A program made the position numbers and the translations under genes. The notes under the pieces were generated by a model. The model did not search any database. It was not told where the DNA came from and saw only the letters and a list, made by a program, of their open reading frames with translations. Positions 58,778 through 62,840 of a DNA stretch of 62,840 bases are shown here, one piece after another. Position 1 is the stretch's first letter, and the number at the start of each line of letters is the position of its first letter. The stretch comes from RFPI01 sp964398195 (GTDB lineage Bacteria > Pseudomonadota > Gammaproteobacteria > Burkholderiales > Methylophilaceae): positions 1 to 62,840 of the forward strand of contig CAYNLW010000004.1 of assembly GCA_964398195.1 (NCBI GenBank), in the 5' to 3' direction.

Positions 58778-59435
58778 ATTTGACCAAGTAAGCAAACGTT
58801 ATCCCGGCAGCAGTCAAACGCTGAGTAATATCTCTTTTGCCATAGACAGCGGCAAGCTGGTTTTCGTTACCGGCATTTCCGGCGCTGGCAAAAGCACGCT
58901 GCTCAAACTGATCGCTGGCTTAGAAAAACCAAGTAGCGGGGTGGTACTGATTCATCAGCAAAATGTCAGCCATATTAATGCCTCCGCAGTGCCCTATTTA
59001 AGACGCAAATTTGGCTTGGTGTTCCAAGACCATAAATTGCTGTACGACAGAAACTGTTATGAGAATGTCGCTTTGCCGCTGTATATCAATGACATTCCCG
59101 CTGATGAGGTGGCTGGCCGCATACGCGCCGCTTTGGATAAGGTGGGGCTATTGCACAAAGAAAAGGCCATGCCCATCACCATGTCGGGCGGGGAACAACA
59201 ACGCTTGGCCATTGCGCGTGCCATTGTCAGCCGCCCAGAGTGCTTGATTGCTGACGAACCAACGGGGAACTTAGACGAAGGTTATGCTCAAAGCATTATG
59301 AATTTATTTTATGACTTCCAACGCGTTGGGGTGACCGTGATTATCGCTAGCCATGAAGTACCGCAGGCAATTCCACAAGATGTGCAAGCACATGTGCAAA
59401 TCTTGCATCTACACGACGGGGAGTTGAGCGCATGA
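58770..59435 (+). CDS. ftsE: Cell division ATP-binding protein FtsE
   Basis: The ABC-type ATPase that with FtsX regulates periplasmic amidase activation at the septum. The 221-residue protein has Walker A GISGAGKST, signature MSGGEQQR and Walker B LIADEPTGNLD. It begins MIKFDQVSKRYPG, a typical FtsE start. It overlaps both neighbours. Confidence 0.96.
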   Translation: MIKFDQVSKRYPGSSQTLSNISFAIDSGKLVFVTGISGAGKSTLLKLIAGLEKPSSGVVLIHQQNVSHINASAVPYLRRKFGLVFQDHKLLYDRNCYENVALPLYINDIPADEVAGRIRAALDKVGLLHKEKAMPITMSGGEQQRLAIARAIVSRPECLIADEPTGNLDEGYAQSIMNLFYDFQRVGVTVIIASHEVPQAIPQDVQAHVQILHLHDGELSA

Positions 59436-60334
59436 AAACTTGGCTAAAGCAACAATCACTGACTTTGCAATTAGTGTTCTCGCGCCTGTTGCAGAAAAAA
59501 CTTTCCAGCTTATTGATTATGCTGGTCATCGCCATCGCCCTATGCCTGCCCGCCGCGCTGTATAGTGTGATTCATCAAGTGCAAACGGCAGTCGATAGCA
59601 CGGCGCATAAACCTGAAATCAGCTTATATCTCAAAATGGATATAGACGAAGCCAGCAAGCACGCCATCGAGCAACAACTCAAACAGCATACGCAAGTCGC
59701 TGAATATCGCTTCGTCAGTCGCGCCACCGCGTGGCAAAACCTGCAACAAGACAGCATGCAAAAACAAGCCGCTGATGCGCTGAGTAGCAACCCGCTACCG
59801 GACGCCTATTTTGTCTTGCCCAAGGACTTTGATAGCGCCACGGTGACGCGTTTACAAAAAGAGATGCAAAGTTGGCATGGGGTAGATGTAGCGCAATTAG
59901 ACTCTAAGTGGTTACAGCGTCTGAATACCATTCTGCAGTTAGCCAAAAATGTCAGCCAACTGCTGATGCTGCTGTTAGGCATCGCTTTGGTGGCCATTAT
60001 CGGCAATACCATACGGCTGCAATTCCTTACCCAGCGCGATGAAATCGAAGTCAGCAAATTAATCGGCGCCACGGATCGCTTTATTCGTCGGCCGTTTTTA
60101 TACACCGGCGCAGTGTATGGCGCAGGTGGCGCGCTATTTGCCTATGCCCTATGGCTGGCGGTGGTGATGATGTTTAATCTGTCGATTAGCGATATCGCTG
60201 ATTTATACGCCAGCAATTTCCACCTCGCCTTACCCAGCCCTTTAGCGCTACTAGTATTGCTACTGACCGGCGTGGGTTTGGGCTGGTTGGGCGCTTATGC
60301 CTCGGTCAATCGCTCCTTGGCGCAAATTGAATAG
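59432..60334 (+). CDS. ftsX: Cell division protein FtsX
   Basis: The membrane partner of FtsE. The 300-residue protein has a cytoplasmic N-terminus, a first helix (about 25-47) and a large periplasmic loop with EISLYLKMDIDEASKHAIEQ and a PLPDAYFVLP segment. Three more helices follow, and the conserved IEVSKLIGATDRFIRRPFLYTGAVYG lies in between. The start overlaps the ftsE stop by four bases (ATGA). Confidence 0.96.
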   Translation: MKTWLKQQSLTLQLVFSRLLQKKLSSLLIMLVIAIALCLPAALYSVIHQVQTAVDSTAHKPEISLYLKMDIDEASKHAIEQQLKQHTQVAEYRFVSRATAWQNLQQDSMQKQAADALSSNPLPDAYFVLPKDFDSATVTRLQKEMQSWHGVDVAQLDSKWLQRLNTILQLAKNVSQLLMLLLGIALVAIIGNTIRLQFLTQRDEIEVSKLIGATDRFIRRPFLYTGAVYGAGGALFAYALWLAVVMMFNLSISDIADLYASNFHLALPSPLALLVLLLTGVGLGWLGAYASVNRSLAQIE

Positions 60335-60340
60335 GCTGCC

Positions 60341-61201
60341 ATGCAGCAAAGGTTTTACCCTTCCCCACCCCAGTATTCGACCAAACGCTATTGGCAACTT
60401 CGCATAGACAGTATTTTTGCTTATGCGATGCTGTTTTCTATCTTGTTGCATGTGCTGTTTATTTTTTTCTCATTTCCTAATTTCAACCCTAGCCCACTCG
60501 ACGTCCGCATTAAAACGCTGAATGTGCGTTTAGTGCCCATCCCCAACCAAGCCAAGCGCAACCCTAGCCCACCCCAACAAGCTAGCAGCGCGCCTGAGCA
60601 AATCAAGCCTAAGCCAAAAGCGAATAAGCCTTTGCTGAAAAAAGTGCTGACTAGTCCTAGTAATAATTTCGCCATTTCTATCTCCCCAGCAGAAAAGCCT
60701 GTGCAAGAAAGACCGGCCAATAAAGAGCCTAGCCCAGAGAGCGATATGCTGGCCTACTTAAATGCGCGCCGCCAACAAGCGCAAACCATAGAGAGCAGCG
60801 AGCGCCCGGCCAGCGCGCCGACTAATATCCAAGACCGGCTGGTGCCAGAGCAAAAACGCGATGAGATTATTGCGCGTAATCTGCAACAAGAGGGCACCAG
60901 CGGCTTATTTCAAATTCGTGAAATTGCCGGCACCAGTGCGCAATTTAGTTTTAGAGGCTGGCAACAAAATGGCCGCAATAGTCGTTTTGAGATTATCACT
61001 GTCCACGCTGATGCCAATGAAACCATAGAGCGCGCCATTGTCAGACGCATGATTGCCATTATTCGAGAGCATTATAGTGGCGACTTTAATTGGCAATCTC
61101 ACCGCTATAACCGGATTATCGTGCTATCCGCCAACCCCAAAGACAATCGCGCATTAGAAGACTTTTTGATTCAGGAATTTTTTGCTGCAGGGGTGCGTTA
61201 A
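60341..61201 (+). CDS. TonB-like single-span protein of unknown function
   Basis: A 286-residue protein with a short cytoplasmic N-terminus (about 1-24), one membrane helix (about 25-47, rich in Leu/Phe) and a Pro/Lys/Ser-rich periplasmic stretch (about 65-170, with PKPKANKPLLKK). The C-terminal domain (about 180-286) contains FQIREIAGTSAQFSFRGW and RRMIAIIREHYSG. The layout is that of TonB/TolA-type energy transducers, but the C-terminal domain does not show a clear TonB_C signature to me. It is six bases after ftsX and probably cotranscribed, suggesting an envelope or division role. I do not recognise the family. Confidence 0.7.
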   Translation: MQQRFYPSPPQYSTKRYWQLRIDSIFAYAMLFSILLHVLFIFFSFPNFNPSPLDVRIKTLNVRLVPIPNQAKRNPSPPQQASSAPEQIKPKPKANKPLLKKVLTSPSNNFAISISPAEKPVQERPANKEPSPESDMLAYLNARRQQAQTIESSERPASAPTNIQDRLVPEQKRDEIIARNLQQEGTSGLFQIREIAGTSAQFSFRGWQQNGRNSRFEIITVHADANETIERAIVRRMIAIIREHYSGDFNWQSHRYNRIIVLSANPKDNRALEDFLIQEFFAAGVR

Positions 61202-61227
61202 CACGCATCATTGCTCTAGCTCGCCCC

Positions 61228-62520
61228 TTACACCAGGACAGCACCGCGCCGGCGCATGGCCAACAAGGCCAGCATAGACAACAACGCTGCGCCAGATAAA
61301 TAGCCTCCCACCCAAGCCAAGCCGTAATGATTGGCTATCCAAGTAGCGATAAATGGCGCAAACGAAGCACCCACGATGCCTGCCATATTAAACGCCAGCG
61401 AACAACCGCTATAGCGCACTTGCGTAGGGAAAAGACTGGCCAACATGCTGCTTAAAGGGCCATAGGTCAAACCCATACAGGCCATGCCCAAGCATAAAAA
61501 GGCGATCACTGCGGCACTGCTGCCGATGGCAAATAAAGCACCAAATCCGCCACCCATAAGCAACATCGCACACAAGGCCAGCCATTGCATACGATAGGCG
61601 CTATAGCGATCGCTGAGCCAGCCAGAGAGCGCGATGGTCAGCGCTAATACCACAGCAGAAATCAACTCGTAGCTAAGAAACTGTGCACGGCTAAAACCCA
61701 TTTGCGAGGTCGCCCAACTAAGGCTAAATACAGTGATTAGATAAAACACCACAAAGGCGCTGGTGGCCAATAAAGTGCCTATACAAAAGCCGCCAAAGTG
61801 CTCACGCATCACCTGCATCACCGGCAATCTGACCGGTGCGTGGCTTTGTCTATAGCTGACATACTCAGCGGTTTCATGAATATGCAAACGCACATACAAG
61901 CCCAGCACCACCAGCAAAGCGCTGAATAAAAACGGAATGCGCCAAGCGTATTGCATAAACTGCTGCTCGCTAAATACTTGAGTAAGCCACAAAAAAATCC
62001 CGCCCGACATCACAAAGCCTATCGGCGCCCCCAGTTGCGGGAACATGCCATACCAAGCGCGCTTGCCAGCCGGCGCGTTTTCGGTCGCTAGCAACACCGC
62101 CCCACCCCACTCGCCACCCAAGCCCAGGCCCTGTCCAAAGCGACACAGCACCAGCAGCACAGGCGCCCAAATGCCTATGCTGGCATAGCTAGGCAACAGC
62201 CCTATCATCACCGTAGAGATGCCCATGGTCATCAAAGCCAGCACCAAGGTGACCTTGCGCCCCACCCTATCGCCAAAATGGCCAAACAAGGCCGACCCCA
62301 AAGGGCGGGCAAAAAAAGCCACGGCAAAGGTGGCAAACGACTGCATCAACGCCGCCTGCGCGTCCCCCGCTGGGAAAAACAAAGCCGGAAACACCAACAC
62401 CGCCGCATTGGCATAGATATAAAAATCAAAAAACTCAATGCCAGTACCCACCATACTAGCCAATAAGATGGTGGCGGGTTTGTTGTTAGGAATCACCGCC
62501 TTTGCTTGAGCAGGCTTCAT
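61228..62520 (-). CDS. MFS transporter, metabolite:H+ symporter (ShiA/ProP-like) family
   Basis: A 430-residue, 12-helix major facilitator. The first helix region has GTGIEFFDFYIYANAA, the MHS-family signature. The loop 2-3 motif is GHFGDRVGRKVTLV, followed later by GQGLGLGGEWGGAVLLATENAP and a second-half GWLSDRYSAYR loop. Family substrates include shikimate, proline/betaine, citrate and alpha-ketoglutarate; none can be chosen from sequence. It is convergent with the TonB-like gene and divergent from rpoH. Confidence 0.9.
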   Translation of the reverse strand: MKPAQAKAVIPNNKPATILLASMVGTGIEFFDFYIYANAAVLVFPALFFPAGDAQAALMQSFATFAVAFFARPLGSALFGHFGDRVGRKVTLVLALMTMGISTVMIGLLPSYASIGIWAPVLLVLCRFGQGLGLGGEWGGAVLLATENAPAGKRAWYGMFPQLGAPIGFVMSGGIFLWLTQVFSEQQFMQYAWRIPFLFSALLVVLGLYVRLHIHETAEYVSYRQSHAPVRLPVMQVMREHFGGFCIGTLLATSAFVVFYLITVFSLSWATSQMGFSRAQFLSYELISAVVLALTIALSGWLSDRYSAYRMQWLALCAMLLMGGGFGALFAIGSSAAVIAFLCLGMACMGLTYGPLSSMLASLFPTQVRYSGCSLAFNMAGIVGASFAPFIATWIANHYGLAWVGGYLSGAALLSMLALLAMRRRGAVLV

Positions 62521-62690
62521 ATATGGGGCTTTCTATCAATATTGTTAGGAAAAATGCTAGCCAAAATCGAGCGCAAAATTTAACAGCAATTGTGCAAATC
62601 ACAAAATACTTGAGTAAGGCGATGAATTGCCTTAGGTGACGCATTGAGGAGCATACAAAAAAGCAGCTAGCCAAAAGGAACTTTGCTTTA

Positions 62691-62717
62691 CTAGCACTCT
62701 CTTATGAGGAGTGCTAA
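62691..62717. promoter_or_regulatory. CIRCE operator (HrcA site) over the rpoH promoter
   Basis: CTAGCACTC (62691-62699), a nine-base spacer and GAGTGCTAA (62709-62717) match CIRCE (TTAGCACTC-N9-GAGTGCTAA) at every arm position except the first base. The right arm overlaps an extended -10, TGCTAAAAT (62712-62720), so HrcA binding should block RNA polymerase. The site lies 29 bases before the rpoH start. Confidence 0.92.
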
Positions 62718-62737
62718 AATGGTACCCCATCAGGAGG
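62712..62737 (+). promoter_or_regulatory. rpoH extended -10 and ribosome-binding site
   Basis: TG-C-TAAAAT (62712-62720) is an extended -10 with no clear -35. AGGAGG (62732-62737) is a strong ribosome-binding site nine bases before the ATG at 62747. The leader would be only about 20 bases, too short for the long thermosensor RNA structure known in E. coli rpoH. Confidence 0.6.
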
Positions 62738-62746
62738 AAAACAAAC

Positions 62747-62840
62747 ATGACATACTCTTTGACATTACCTACTATTACCGCGGTAGACAGCCTTGATCAC
62801 TATTTGCGTTCGATCAAGAGCATTCCTGTGCTGAGCGCAG
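62747..62840 (+). CDS. rpoH: RNA polymerase sigma-32 factor RpoH (5' part only)
   Basis: Only the first 31 codons are in the window; the gene continues past the right edge. The translated start, MTYSLTLPTITAVDSLDHY followed by LRSIKSIPVLSA, fits the N-terminus of RpoH (an aliphatic start, then xLxxYLxxIxxIPxLS leading into sigma region 1.2). Position downstream of ftsY-ftsE-ftsX agrees with the usual order. Transcription seems to be under HrcA via CIRCE. Confidence 0.88.
   Translation, partial: MTYSLTLPTITAVDSLDHYLRSIKSIPVLSA

Noticed and set aside
1..62840. tRNA, rRNA, CRISPR arrays, insertion sequences and prophage genes
   Set aside because: I found no cloverleaf-like sequence in the gaps, no regularly spaced repeats of CRISPR size, and no transposase, integrase or phage structural gene.

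Overview
The window reads as chromosomal DNA of a betaproteobacterium of roughly balanced GC content. Gene order supports this: rlmE-ftsH-folP-glmM; bamE-dapB divergent from fur; recN-nadK divergent from hrcA; a paired M16 peptidase operon with rsmD-coaD-fdx; and ftsY-ftsE-ftsX with rpoH nearby. An edd-eda pair, a sulfate-uptake block and a heptose-based LPS core set would suit a Methylophilaceae-like methylotroph, but no methylotrophy gene is present, so the family is a guess.

Layout. 1-410 has no supported gene. 411-4260: glnS, convergent with glmM, then a mazEF toxin-antitoxin pair lodged between glmM and folP. 4264-9244: folP, ftsH, rlmE, the yhbY-type RNA-binding gene, a DUF4149 membrane protein and greA. 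9329-16356: carB, carA, dapB and an unusual BamE fused to an NTF2-like domain. 16483-21793: fur, recN, nadK, hrcA, hemH. 21938-26018: the ADP-heptose pathway (hldD, gmhA, hldE) and waaF. 26201-28691: two visibly AT-rich genes (a GT-C-like membrane protein and a pyruvyltransferase-like protein), a probable transferred insert. 28688-32018: a HAD phosphatase, eda and edd. 32124-41906: an LPS-core decoration island with a NodU-type carbamoyltransferase, a tandem kinase, a 2OG-Fe(II) oxygenase, a GT2, an InaA-type (pseudo)kinase, a lipid A acyltransferase, a WaaG-WaaP fusion and waaC. 42002-45832: grpE, dnaK, dnaJ. 45921-50428: gloA, fdx, coaD, rsmD and two M16 peptidases. 50686-57395: sulfate uptake (porin, sbp, cysTWA), split by a DinJ/YafQ-type toxin-antitoxin pair. 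57396-57745: a repeat-rich intergenic stretch. 57746-62747: ftsY, ftsE, ftsX, a TonB-like protein, an MFS transporter, and the start of rpoH running off the right edge.

How the parts work together. (1) Heat shock: grpE and dnaK each have a sigma-32-type promoter, ftsH has a weaker one, and the rpoH promoter carries a CIRCE operator, the target of HrcA, which is also encoded here. This implies HrcA controls sigma-32, which in turn controls the chaperones. (2) LPS core: HldE/GmhA/HldD make ADP-heptose, WaaC/WaaF add it, and the island appears to phosphorylate, carbamoylate and otherwise modify the core, much like the Pseudomonas core cluster. (3) Sulfate: the porin/sbp and cysTWA units are separated by a toxin-antitoxin pair but share a similar AT-rich upstream motif, suggesting joint control. 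Several fused proteins, a 12-codon leader ORF overlapping the porin start, and a hairpin at the very 5' end of the carAB transcript are the least expected items.
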